Shown: piece by piece, positions 13,133-23,272 of the stretch | How the letters are laid out: each line of letters opens with the position of its first letter | Numbering within the stretch: position 1 is the stretch's first letter | From: Ypsolopha sequella | Lineage: Eukaryota > Arthropoda > Insecta > Lepidoptera > Ypsolophidae | Reading direction: 5' to 3' | Assembly: GCA_934047225.1 (NCBI GenBank) | Contig: OW204005.1 | Coordinates: 24,684,396-24,748,395 of the forward strand | Length of the DNA stretch: 64,000 nucleotides | The notes under the pieces: generated by a model | What the model was told of the DNA's origin: nothing | What the model saw: the letters and a program-made list of their open reading frames with translations, nothing else | The model's database searches: none | Position numbers and translations under genes: made by a program

Positions 13133-14368
13133 ATCAGTTTTACATTGGATTCAGTTACGTCAGTGTAGTAGACGGTACAAATTTGAACAAAATATGGCGT
13201 GTTTTGTGACCCACGACAATTTATTATTAACACTTTTTAAACAAATATGCTTTCAATCTTCTTTTAATTAAATAACTTTTCAAAACGCATAAATTTAACG
13301 AAAAAAGCGATTCAGTTTCCATATTTCAAAACCGATTAAAACAAAACCAACACACGCAGATACTAGCCAGAAAAAAACACCTTTATTAAATAAAGAAATT
13401 ATAGGTAGTTTATGTTCTAATGTAGCCGCGATTTTAAAATGTCTGAAGTTTTGCATGTGCGGCATGTATTAGAGCAGGATAGATGGTTAAAACACAAAAG
13501 TGTTAGAGCAGGACTGAATTTTAGCATCATGCAGCCCCTTAAGTACCTATGTTTCACAAATATTGATTGGTCGATTTTAACTTGGGACGAATTGTCGTCC
13601 AAGATTTTAACGTACACTTCTAATATTAAACATTTTTTTTTCTTATTTCACTGTTGTAATGGTTGAACTTTTCACTTGAACATAGCCTATAGTTATTCCC
13701 TGGGGACGGGCAGTTCCCTAGGGACGTTCTCGCGGATCTCTGGAACCACTGAACCGATTTTGAAAATTCAATTCTGTTGTAATCATTAGACTCTTTATCT
13801 GGACATAGGCTATAGTTTATACCCTGGCCACGAGCCGTTCCTGTCTTGTATTTTCTTATCCCTTAACTAGAGTACATAGATAACAGGTCTTAAAATATGA
13901 AAGTGCCAAAATTTTCTTACAGATTCATGAGTTTATAGTTCCTGTAATTCAATAGATACTTCAATTATTTGTTTTTTGTTTGAATGTTGATTTCAAGGTT
14001 ATAAAATTTCAATAAATCATAAAAACGTTAACTTCAAACTAAAATCTTACTATTTAGAACATATAAACACAGATTAAAGAAAAATATATATTTATATAAT
14101 TATATGTATGTAGACGTATACTTTTCACATGGACCTGATTGTTCGCTTGAATAGTCATTATGTTATGTGTATAGCTCTCAAGTGTATCTATTAAACAAAG
14201 CATACATAAATTAAATCGACCAAGTCGTTTAGGAGCACTGTAGGGAATTCAAGCCAATTATATTTAATTATAAAGTGTAATTTATAATTGTCTTGAGTCA
14301 AAAAATACACCATATTTTTTCAAAATCTTACCCTACATTGACGGAACTGAATCCAATGCAAAACTGAT
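13133..14368. mobile_element. Possible non-autonomous DNA element bounded by 36-bp inverted repeats
   Basis: The sequence at 13133-13168 (ATCAGTTTTACATTGGATTC and 16 further bases) reappears in reverse complement at 14333-14368 with three mismatches in 36. The 1.2-kb interior has no transposase; it contains repeat debris near 13680-13860 (ACCACTGAACCGATTTTGAA). No target-site duplication could be read beyond the ends, so a decayed MITE-like element is inferred. Confidence 0.5.
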
Positions 14369-14398
14369 GTCTAGCATTGTGGAGCCCCTTAAGCGATT

Positions 14399-14680
14399 AC
14401 TTGGAAAGCTCGAAACAATTTCAAATTCTCTAATTCTTTACTAGGATATTAGAACGTGTTAAGATGTTAATATCGTGCAAATGAAGTTCTTTTGCGCACA
14501 TCGACATGCATCTGTCATCAGCTGTTAAGCCATTTACTTGAAAAACGCGAAACAATTTCGAATTCTCTTTAGGTTTGTACTAGGGTATTAGAACTTGATA
14601 AAAGGTGTTAATACCGTGCAAATGAAGTTGTAGACCTTCTGTCTCTTGCGCACAGTTTCTTGACATGCATCAGCTGATAG
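14399..14680. repeat. Diverged tandem duplication, unit ~135-148 bp
   Basis: 14399-14528 and 14533-14680 align: both have ACTTG-AAA, CGAAACAATTTC, ATTAGAAC, GTGCAAATGAAGTT, TTGCGCACA and GACATGCATC in the same order. They differ by many substitutions and a short insertion in the second copy, so the duplication is old. Confidence 0.75.
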
Positions 14681-14814
14681 AATAGTGTTGTAACACGGAA
14701 TGTTTGTATACCTTGTTAAAAAAAACTTCCAGACGGTGTATCTTGTTGTGTTTTTCGATTTTGGAGTTAATACAAATGCCAATAGCATTAGTACTATTCC
14801 CTAAATTACCTCTT

Positions 14815-15223
14815 TAAATATGGTTACACCTTTCCGTTACACGTTGTATAATGTATATATTTATTCATATATAGCTGGTAAAATTAGTAAATTTAGATTA
14901 ACCTACTTATAAATAATATTTTGTCATAAATAGCAAACAGCCTGTACTATGTTAAAATCATCCATGCGTGACGCACACACACACAAATCTTTAACCAGTT
15001 CCATAGCCTCCTTTAAAGGCTGTGCCAGTTCTCATAATGAATGTTATCTTTCCCTATTCTTACAATGAAACACTGTATGTGTGCGTTTAACCCGCCCGCT
15101 TTATTGTAAGTAGGTTTATATACCTAACTAGGTTTAAGTTATAAATAATATACTTGCTTAAAATGTAACCTTGCAAGGTTTATGGATATCGTTAAATCAT
15201 GTGATTGTGTTTTCCTTGATGAT
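14815..15223. other. Intergenic stretch with dispersed-repeat fragments
   Basis: ATGGTTACACCTTTCCGTTA at about 14819 matches the start of the dispersed AT-rich repeat at 19720. The last ~60 bases end in TTTTCCTTGATGATAATAAA before the AAATA microsatellite, as LINE 3' ends with (AAAT)n tails do. No gene seen. Confidence 0.55.
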
Positions 15224-15336
15224 AATAAATAAATAAATAAAATAAATAAAATAAATAAAATAAATAAAATAAATAAAATAAATAAAATAAATAAAATAAA
15301 TAAAATAAATAAAATAAATAAAATAAATAAATAAAT
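15224..15336. repeat. Microsatellite (AAATA/AAAT)n
   Basis: About 110 bp of AATAAAT-type repeats, probably grown from the A/T-rich tail of a LINE whose 3' end precedes it. Confidence 0.9.
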
Positions 15337-15664
15337 ATCTATGTATAAAATTTTGTTTTAATTAATTTATAAAATTTCAATATGTGCATGCACAATTTCT
15401 CAGCTGGTCACAGTGACCATTCGTGATTTTGTTTTGACAGAAGGTACTTTGTACCTTGCAAATTATTATAAAAAACAATTAGCTACTAAGTTAGCATGCA
15501 TTTTAGAATGTAGTGAATCTGTTACAAAGTGTGTAACAGGAAACTTGGCAATACATGTTATAATTGATGGTATTTTAATATATTTTGTCCCTATTGACAC
15601 GTACAAGTACTAACAAAATTAAAAATATATATATTTTTTAATTAAAGACAATGGGAGAGCCGCC

Positions 15665-16365
15665 TGTATTAAAGCTGATACATCAAGACATACAAGGTGG
15701 CTTTCTCGGCAAAATACTTTCAATCGAGTTATTCCTAGAGGAATAAAAAATTGATATTTTGTGTACAACTGAGCACCATTTACATGAAAATAATGTATTG
15801 TTTAATGTTAATAATTTTAGTGTTCTTAGCTGCTAAAATAGAATAATAATACAAAAAGGTGGGTCCATGATTCTTGTAAAAAATAATATAAAAGCAAAGG
15901 AAAGAAAAGACATAGTAAAACTTTCTGTAGAACATCAACTAGAATTAGCTTGCATAGAAATGAGTACATATATTATCCTCTGTGTTTACCGACCCTCAGG
16001 ACAAGATTACAACATTTTTGAAAAATCAATGGAAGAGAAAAGTATGTGGAGATTTTAATGTAGATTTACTAGAAAAATCGATTAAGGGCTCAAAATTAAT
16101 ACATTTATTCAAATCATTTGATTTGTCTAATGTGTTCCTAGTACCTTCTCGAATTACTCGGGATACTGCGTCATGCCTCGACAATATATTCTGCGATTGT
16201 GAATATTCAGACAATAAAGTAATCAACCGCTTACAGTCCGATCACAGTGGCCAAACTACAACCATTAAACAAAGCGTAAAACAATTGCCCAAAAAATCCT
16301 TTTGCAGGCCTATTACAACTCACAAAGTAGATTGTTTTAAAGCAAACTTAGAAATTAAATTACAC
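15665..16365 (+). pseudogene. Decayed LINE endonuclease domain
   Basis: Remnant of an apurinic-like endonuclease from a non-LTR retrotransposon. Translation gives, across three frames, phrases of that family: ILSIELFLEE near 15715, KIDILCTTEHHLHENN near 15750, GGSMILVKNN near 15860, LACIEMSTYIILCVYRP near 15945, GDFNVDLLEKS near 16055, LDNIFCD near 16180 and a final SDHSG near 16240 (the catalytic SDH). There is an in-frame stop near 15750, another near 15830 and a frame change near 16020. The reverse transcriptase is absent; a MITE follows at 16388. Confidence 0.8.
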
Positions 16366-16387
16366 ATATTAATCTTCTACAAGCGGC

Positions 16388-16554
16388 GTAGCATAGTGTT
16401 TAATCTCGCGTGACGCCACTAGTTGAATCACAAGTAGTGCAAGGAGCGTGACGTCAGAGAATATAAAGTATTTGGTGATGACGTAATGTTTAATCGAAAA
16501 ACATCGTGTCACGCTCCTCGCACTTGTGATCCAACTAAGCTGCGACGATGCTAC
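16388..16554. mobile_element. Hairpin MITE, copy A
   Basis: Begins GTAGCATAGTGTTTAATC and ends in its inverse (GATGCTAC), with GCAAGGAGCGTGACGT facing GTCACGCTCCTCGCAC inside. The right arm lacks about 16 bases compared with the second copy at 50564-50721. If the element starts one TA in, it is flanked by TA on both sides, suggesting a Tc1/mariner-type MITE; this is an inference. Confidence 0.75.
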
Positions 16555-17074
16555 CAGGCCAAGACGATCCAAACGCTCTCTTTACAGACCTTTTTAAGAT
16601 AGTCTCCAAAGAGTTTGAAAATAATACGTTTCAGATACAAAAAGTTTCTAACAAAAGTAAAATCACCTTTGAAACTGCGTTACTATCTCATTCCAACTCA
16701 TTTTAAATAGCGTCACTATTTATCTCACTCTAACGCGTGTCAAATGGCATTTCTAATAATATTAAGACAGATTGTAAATAGTATAGGTTTTATATGACAT
16801 TACGTCATGTGCTTTTCTATCATATATGTCAATGTCTATTTATTTTAATTAAAACTCAACTGATGTCGGGTCCAGATCGGACCCGAAATATATCTTGAGA
16901 TTATCCTATTTATCAGTATATTTATATTAAAAAAAAAAACTAAAAACATTAAAAGCTGTTAAAGTGTTTTTAATTTTTAAACAATTCTTATAGTTACACG
17001 TCAAATAGCTTCACTGCCCGCCACTCTTTTATTCTAAATTCTAATTATTGTTCTCTATTGATCCTCTGTTAAAC
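16555..17074. other. Intergenic stretch, no feature recognised
   Basis: AT-rich; no open frame with a family signature, no tandem structure. Confidence 0.5.
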
Positions 17075-17835
17075 TGTGTTTGGCGAAGCCAGAGGCCAAG
17101 CCGCGTTTCCGAACAAAATTATTTCTGGACCTCTTGTTTGATCGCCATGTGTACAGTGTCTTTGGCAAGACCGAAGATCGAGCCGCGTTTTCGAGCTAAA
17201 ATATTTATTGTTCTCTGAATTGATCCTCTGCTAAAGTGACTTTGGTGAGGCCGAAGGCTGAACCGCATTTCCGAACAAATTTATTTCTTGATCTCGTATT
17301 TGATTCCCAGGTAAAGTGTCTTTGGCGAGGCTGAAGGCCGAGCTGCGTTTCCAAACTAAACTATACATCGAAATATTCCTTATTATTTCGATGAAACTAT
17401 ATCTTGATCTCTTATAGGATTCTCAGTCCGGCCTCGCTGCGTTTCCAAACGAAAACTATATCCTGTTCTTCCAATTGATCCTCTGCTAAAGGGTATTTGG
17501 CGAGGCCAAAGGCCGAGCTGTATTTCCGAACGACATTTTTTCTTGATTTCGTATTTGATTCTCAGTTAAAGTGCCTTTGGCGAAGCCGCAGGCTGAGCCG
17601 CTTTTCCGAGCGAAACTATACCTTGATCTCTTATATGATTCTCAGTTCGGCCTCGCCACGTTTCCAAACATAAACATTTTTCCGAACGAAACTATTTGTT
17701 GTACTCTGAATTGACTCTCCGCTAAAGTGTCTTTGGCGAGGCCGAAGGCCGAGCTGCATTTCCGGACGAAATTATTTCTTGATCTCGTATTTGATAAACA
17801 GGTAAAGTGTCTGAGCCGCGTTTCCGAACGAAACT
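17075..17835. repeat. Degenerate repeat family, ~80-bp unit in ~160-bp pairs
   Basis: The phrase TTTGGCGAGGCCGAAGGC, then CGAGCTGCGTTTCCGAAC, recurs with variation near 17082, 17160, 17240, 17320, 17490, 17575 and 17730, with shorter forms near 17425, 17650 and 17810. Intervals are close to 80 bp or twice that. Between copies two linkers occur: TTGATCCTCTGCTAAAGTG and TTGATCTCGTATTTGATTC, hinting at a dimeric unit. No protein is encoded. Unlike the satellites it is strongly diverged and contains indels. Confidence 0.75.
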
Positions 17836-18334
17836 TATTTGGAATAGTTAGAATATAAGTTTATATAAGTTATTTAATGTAATGTTGCAAATTATTATGT
17901 TCGGAATGCAATCGGTCTTGTCTCAATTAAATTTTATCTGAGGTTTTTGCACTGTCTGATCTACTCATGTTTGATGTTATGAAAATTACATGTGAAAGCA
18001 CTCGTGTTCTTGAGACAAATATACAGAAATTGTGATTAGGCAAACATATAGATATTTTGTGCTAATTTATGCTTTCTTTCAAAAGTCCTCTAAATGTCAA
18101 TAAAAGTTCCGCAAAACTTGGTAGTTGTTTGGGAGATTAGCCCGTACAAACAGACAGACAATTTCCTGCAGTAAAAAAAATACTACTAAGTTATCATATC
18201 ACCAAACGAAAACTTTCCAAACTTTCAAAATCTGTCCAATAGTTTTGCGTGATGCGTTCACACACAGAAAGAAATTTGTGGTTTGATATCTAAATGGATA
18301 ATCATTTACACAACCAAAACAATTTTCAAAACGT
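17836..18334. other. Intergenic stretch with repeat fragments
   Basis: Includes, near 18130-18260, GTCCAATAGTTTTGCGTGAT and related phrases of lepidopteran SINE/LINE debris. No gene seen. Confidence 0.5.
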
Positions 18335-18430
18335 ATTCCTTGTACAGACCTGCAGGTCTACCACATATTCCTTGTACAGACCTGCAGGTCTACCACATAT
18401 TCCTTGTACAGACCTGCAAGTCTACCACAT
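18335..18430. repeat. 32-bp tandem repeat, 3 copies, with palindromic core
   Basis: Three copies of a unit containing CTTGTACAGACCTGCAGG; the first two are identical and each holds the perfect 14-bp palindrome AGACCTGCAGGTCT, which the third breaks by one substitution (CAAG for CAGG). Confidence 0.92.
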
Positions 18431-18699
18431 ATTAATATGCAGCCTGAGTATTAATAACAAAATTGGGTCGACAATGTCATGAAAACAGCGAGATCGTAAA
18501 GCACGTGTACATCGGTAAATAAACAAAATATCGTTATTTTATCAATTGCACAAGAAAGAGCTCTAAATAATATGAATAATAGTTGACGGTGAATGTTGTT
18601 GCTTCTTGATGGAACGACATCTTGCAATATTAAATATATCTTCTTCAACGTTATTGAAATAAAACCTTTACCTAAATAATACAATCGGTTGTTTTAAGA

Positions 18700-18774
18700 A
18701 AATTAGGTTTATAGCTGGTCCTGTAAATTAGGTTTATAGCTGGTCCTGTAAATTAGATTTATAGCTGGTCCTGT
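18700..18774. repeat. 25-bp tandem repeat, 3 copies
   Basis: Three copies built on TTTATAGCTGGTCCTGTAAA; the third has one substitution (TTAGA for TTAGG). Confidence 0.92.
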
Positions 18775-18865
18775 AAAATAGCGTTTTGTTCCTTATATTA
18801 CGTCAATTGAGATAAATAGGGTTCAAAGTCCGAATGTGTTAAGTTTTGTACCTGCGAGTGCATGC

Positions 18866-19129
18866 TTTGTGGTCGTGGTTGGTACTTAGTGAGGTTCATT
18901 ATACCTTACTTTGTGGTCGTGGTTGGTACTTAGTGAGGTTCATTATACCTTACTTTGTGGTCGTGGTTGGTACTTAGTGAGGTTCATTATACCTTACTTT
19001 GTGGTCGTGGTTGGTACTTAGTGAGGTTCATTATACCTTACTTTGTGGTCGTGGTTGGTACTTAGTGAGGTTCATTATACCTTACTTTGTGGTCGTGGTT
19101 GGTACTTAGTGAGGTTCATTATACCTTAC
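18866..19129. repeat. 44-bp tandem repeat, 6 copies
   Basis: Six copies that read as identical, unit starting TTTGTGGTCGTGGTTGGTAC. A seventh begins at 19130 but leaves the repeat after four bases. Identity suggests recent expansion. An open frame through the end of it is chance. Confidence 0.95.
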
Positions 19130-19449
19130 TTTGCTTATGGAAACTTTGGCAGATTTATTATAAAAACAAATACCGAGAAGTTTGTTTACAAAACTGATCT
19201 AAGTAAATATGTTCCGACCACATACATAGACACACCCTCACATACATAGAGTGTCTGTACGTACACACGAAGTGAGGTCGAGACTAACAAGTTAATGAAT
19301 GTGTGTACTATATTGTACACACACAAAATAAAACAGAGCACAAAGTAACAAATTACTAAAAGCTATTTCTTTGAGCCAACCTTTGAACCTTTGAGTCTAT
19401 TATACTTACATATAGTTATATGTCAGTATTATACTTACCTACAGTTATA

Positions 19450-20660
19450 TGTCAGTACTAGCTTTTGCCCGCGGCTACGCCCGCGTTTTATAAACTTTCG
19501 TTAATGAGGTAAACAAACGAACATGATTTTTCGAGTCTTATGACTTTATCGTCAGCCCAAGCTGAATTAGATGCAATTAAATATAGCAAAACTATCTATT
19601 TCTACAATCAGCTTTTTAATACCTACATTGGATACCCATATTGTATTTTTGAGATTTCAGGGTTGGCTCCATAGTAAAAGTTGTTCTATAACATTGAATG
19701 AATAAGCTCTTCAAATATGGTTACACCTTTCTGTTACACCTTGTATAATGAAAAATTTTTTCATATTTTTCGGTCTACCAGTTTCGGAGATAAGGGGGGG
19801 GACGTACATATTTTTGTGGTTTTTAAAGATTTCTCGAAATCAGTGCCCGGTAAATATAGCAATAGTATATATTTATACAATCAGCTTTTTAATAATATCT
19901 ACAAGTTGATATCCATATTGTATTTTTAGGACAATATTTTTTATTTTTCTCACTTTTGTTTTAGAAATATTTAGAACAATTTCAAATTTTTCATATTTTT
20001 TATTTCACCGTGATATGTGGGCAAATTAATGCTATTTTCTTGCCAAATTTCATGTCTTTATCTTTAACGGTGCTAAAGTTATGAGGCTGTGACATACGGA
20101 CGGACGGACGGACAACGGAGTCTCAACATTAAGGTTCTTTTTGTACCTTTAAGGTACGGTACCCTACAAATAGGTTTCCTATACAAATTGACTGGGAGTT
20201 GTTCTTAAATTAGTATAGGGCACAAATTTCATTTTGCGTTTTTCACTAAAACGGTCATTGAACCTTGGTCTTGACCACTTACCGAGGCTCCAGCTTATAC
20301 AGACGGACAGTACTTTACTTTGAAAATGAAGGACTTTCCAAAGGCAACTTCATCCTCCTGTTCACCCCTTCGGGGTTGGAATTATCACAAACGTGAGACA
20401 CTTATAAAGTAATTTTCAATTGTCAGTCTAAACACAAAATTTAAAGATTCTAACTTCGAAACTGACGGGACTATCTTACAAACTTTCATCCCCTATTTTA
20501 CCCCCTTAGGAATGGAATTTCCAAAAATCCTTCCTTATCGCTTGCCTACACTGCATAAGGTTCAGAGCGGTTTGGGCTGTGCGTTGTAATATAAACAATC
20601 AGTCAGTTTACGATTTTATATATTAAGATGGTACGGAACCCTTCGTGAGCGAGCCCGACT
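19450..20660. repeat. Composite of dispersed repeats
   Basis: 19457-19485 carries CTAGCTTTTGCCCGCGGCTA, a frequent lepidopteran SINE/LINE end. 19720-20160 is an AT-rich dispersed repeat (GGTCTACCAGTTTCGGAGAT, then a GACGGACGGACGGAC run near 20100), with relatives at 46345-46540, 46890-47100 and 63110-63310. 20630-20680 is the right-end fragment of the AGGGTTCCGTACC element. No gene seen. Confidence 0.7.
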
Positions 20661-20673
20661 CGCACTTGCCCGG

Positions 20674-21175
20674 TTTTTTATTGAAACTTGACACCTTATT
20701 GCCGTCCCATGGGAACCGTTCTATGAGATAAAAAGTAGCCTATGTCCTATTCCTGGTCTATAACTACATTTTTCCAAAGTTTCATCCAAATCCGTCCAGC
20801 GGTTTCAGCGTGAAGAAGTAGCAAACATGCAAACTCACACACACACACACAAACTTTCGCATTTATAATATTAGTGGGATTTCCTATTTCAGATTATTTA
20901 GAACTGCACTTGTGCAATGTTTCGGCCCAATCGGTTCAGTAGGTACGGCGTGAAGGAGTCACAGTACATCGATTTTTTATAGAAACTTGACACCATTTTG
21001 CCATCCCACGGGAATCGTTTTATGGGATAACAAGTAGCTTATGTCCTATTCCTGGTCTAGAACTACATTTTTGCAAAGTTTCACCCAAATCCGTCCAGCT
21101 GTTTCAGCGTGAAAAAGTAGCAAACATACAAACTCGCACACACACAAACTTTCGCATTTATGATATTAGTGGGAT
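20674..21175. repeat. Pair of ~205-bp direct repeats (SINE/LINE 3' ends)
   Basis: 20674-20880 and 20973-21175 align along their length: AAACTTGACACC, CCTATTCCTGGTCTA, CAAATCCGTCCAGC, GTTTCAGCGTGAA, a CA run, then CTTTCGCATTTATAATATTA and GTGGGAT. They are perhaps 88-90% alike. The ending ATATTAGTGGGAT is a common lepidopteran retroposon terminus, so these are two copies or an old duplication of one. Confidence 0.8.
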
Positions 21176-21207
21176 TATAACTATACATATCAATTATTAT
21201 ACCTATA

Positions 21208-22515
21208 CGAGGGGCATGCCAAAAGAAATTAGATACTCAAAAATTATAAAATTTATTCTTTATTACAAGTATCGATCTTTTCGAAGTATTCACCCTGAGC
21301 ACGTATACACTTTTCCATACGTCTGAACTAATTGGAAAATACCAATGACCACTCTTCTTTAGACACCTCAGAAATCTCGAAAATATAGGCAGCCAGTGCA
21401 TCTTCTTTGCTTTCAAACTTCTTCCCCTATATTGTTTCTTTGATTTTTGGAAACAGGTAAAATCACAAGGTGCTAGGTCAGGGGAATATGGTGAGTGAGG
21501 GAGGATTGACGCATTTTTTGAGTCGAAAAAGTCAAGTGTTTTGGCAGACGTGTGCGACGCCGCATTGTCGTGGTGCCTGAGAAGGCGTCGGATTCCTGAC
21601 TTCGGTCGCTTGTCACACCAAGCTGATGTTACTGTTGGAGCACAAACTGTCACATACCATTCGGAGTTCATCGTTCTTTGATTCTTTAGCACTACAGTAG
21701 CAATATGATCCGTTTTGCTGAAAAACGAGGCGACCATTTGTTTCTGTGTGCTTCGTGCACGGCGACATTTCGTTGGAGTTGGCTCATCTTCAAAGCACCA
21801 TACAGTCGAATGTCACTTTGTTTCGGGATCATAGTTATAAAGCCATGTTTCATCACCAGTCAGTATATCATACACATTTTTTTTCTCACCACCGTCGAAT
21901 TTATCTATCATGAATAGGCACCAATCCACCCGACGGTCTTTCTGCTCATCGGTAAGTTTGTGCGGCACCCATCTCAAACAACATTTACGGAGAGAAAGGT
22001 GGTCGTGAATTATGGTTTTTATTGCTGCTGATCCAATTCCCTGTTCTCGCTCCAGCTCTACATACATAATTCGTTGGTTTTCGCGAATAAGTTTTTCAAC
22101 TGCACGACCGTTTTCTTTTGTGACCGCGGTTGGCAGCCAACCTGTTTTCGCTTCATCTTTGAGACATCCCTGTCCTCTTTTAAATTCAGCGAACCAATTA
22201 AATACTGTTGTTCGTGAGCAACCAGACTCACCAAAAGTAGTAGCCAAAAGTTCAAAACATTCTTGAGGCTTAAAACTTTTTTATAGTCATAATAAATCAT
22301 AGCGCGACAATCACTTCGACTGAGCTCTATTGCTGCAAGCGAATTCCCGCCAGATTCTCGGAAAAATGATGCTCATCCAAATAAAAAAAAAAAGAAATGA
22401 TGTGCGTTCTATTTTCAGATATATCAACAAACAACCAGCCTATAAGATGATGTATAACTTGCCAGTGTCAATCAAAGGAGTAAAGAGTATCTAACTTCTT
22501 TTGGCATGCCCCTCG
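21208..22515 (-). mobile_element. Mariner transposon (1308 bp, TA target site)
   Basis: Cut-and-paste DNA transposon. Terminal inverted repeats are clear: CGAGGGGCATGCCAAAAGAA at 21208 and its inverse ending at 22515, about 31 bp with one or two mismatches. TA flanks both sides (21206-21207 and 22516-22517). The 1.3-kb length is normal for mariner. The transposase gene is on the minus strand and broken. Insertion was into a stray unit of the 22-bp satellite, whose sequence resumes on the right of the element. Confidence 0.95.
21237..22373 (-). pseudogene. Mariner transposase (DD34D), broken by one frameshift and one stop
   Basis: Transposase for a mariner element. In order on the minus strand: N-terminal helix-turn-helix part with SRSDCRAMIYYDYKK (near 22300), TTFGESGCSRTTVFNWFAEF (near 22235), the WVPHKLTD linker motif (near 21965), TGDETWLYNYDP with the first catalytic Asp (near 21850), HHDNAASH with the second (near 21570), and SPYSPDLAPCDF with the third; 34 residues separate the second and third Asp. 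Breaks: an apparent one-base loss in an A-run near 22280 separates the first ~30 residues, and a TGA at 21813 interrupts the frame just after DPETK; the frame itself continues unchanged to 21237. All three catalytic residues survive, so inactivation is not old. Confidence 0.93.
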
Positions 22516-22517
22516 TA

Positions 22518-22660
22518 CATATCAATGTATAGGTATAATGTTGATGGCATATTGATGGCAACACCAGAACAAGGCCCAATGTTTATCTATAATTTTAGTT
22601 TGTGTTGACATTGTTGGTGTACCTTTTTGATGAATAAATAAATAAATAAATAAATTATTG
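22518..22660. other. LINE-type 3' end with (AAAT)n tail
   Basis: Starts with satellite debris (TATCAATGTATAGGTATA, an inverted satellite phrase) and ends GGTGTACCTTTTTGATGAAT then AAATAAATAAATAAAT. Endings of this form are typical of lepidopteran LINE/SINE 3' tails. The 22-bp satellite begins right after the tail. Confidence 0.55.
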
Positions 22661-22704
22661 TACCTATAAATATCAATTATTGTACCTATACATATCAATT
22701 ATTG
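22661..22704. repeat. 22-bp satellite array, first segment (2 units)
   Basis: Two units of the satellite whose unit reads TGTACCTATACATATCAATT plus AT. It is cut by the inverted-repeat element that follows; the last eight bases AATTATTG are the left target-site copy. Confidence 0.9.
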
Positions 22705-23272
22705 GGGTTTTTCCTCGAGGACCCCGATCCTTTAGGCCCCCGTCCTTTAGGACCCCGATCCTTGAGAACCCCGATAAATTTGAAAAAATTCCAATGTCGC
22801 TTAAAGTATAATCGCCAACAAAAGTGTTAAACTAACAAAATGAATAATCAGCAGTTGCTAATAAAGTGGCTCTTATTTCAGCGCCTTTAGGTCCATAATG
22901 CGGCTTTTAAATCACGCGTACTTTTTACTTTATTTAACTGCACTAGTGCTTTTACATTTACCTTTTTTTAATTCCAGCAAAGATTTGTACGTGTAAAAAA
23001 TTGTAAACACAGTAAGTACATTGTAATGATTTTTAACGGATGTTATGGAATAACATAAAATTATATCAGCTTAACTCTAAACTAGGTTGCATTAACCAAA
23101 CTAACACATTATTTAATTAATGTACTTTGAAGCACTTTTTGTATCGATGGTACACCAGCATGATAATAGCAAAATTAAACAAAAAAAAGATAATCAAATT
23201 TATCGGGGTTCTCAAGGACCGGGGTCCTAAAGGACGGGTGTCTCGAGGACTGGGGTCCTCAAGTATGAACCC
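22705..23272. mobile_element. Non-autonomous DNA element, ~78-bp TIRs, 8-bp target duplication
   Basis: 568-bp element. Left end GGGTTTTTCCTCGAGGACCC is mirrored by the right end finishing GGGGTCCTCAAGTATGAACCC-side (23196-23272); the inverted repeats extend about 78 bp at roughly 80-85% and are themselves built of repeated AGGACCCCGATCCTT-like phrases. AATTATTG flanks both sides (22697-22704, 23273-23280) and the satellite phase is continuous across it, so this is a true 8-bp duplication. The interior is AT-rich with no transposase. An 8-bp duplication fits hAT or P-type transposases; the ends are not the usual hAT CAGGG, so the superfamily is open. Confidence 0.85.
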
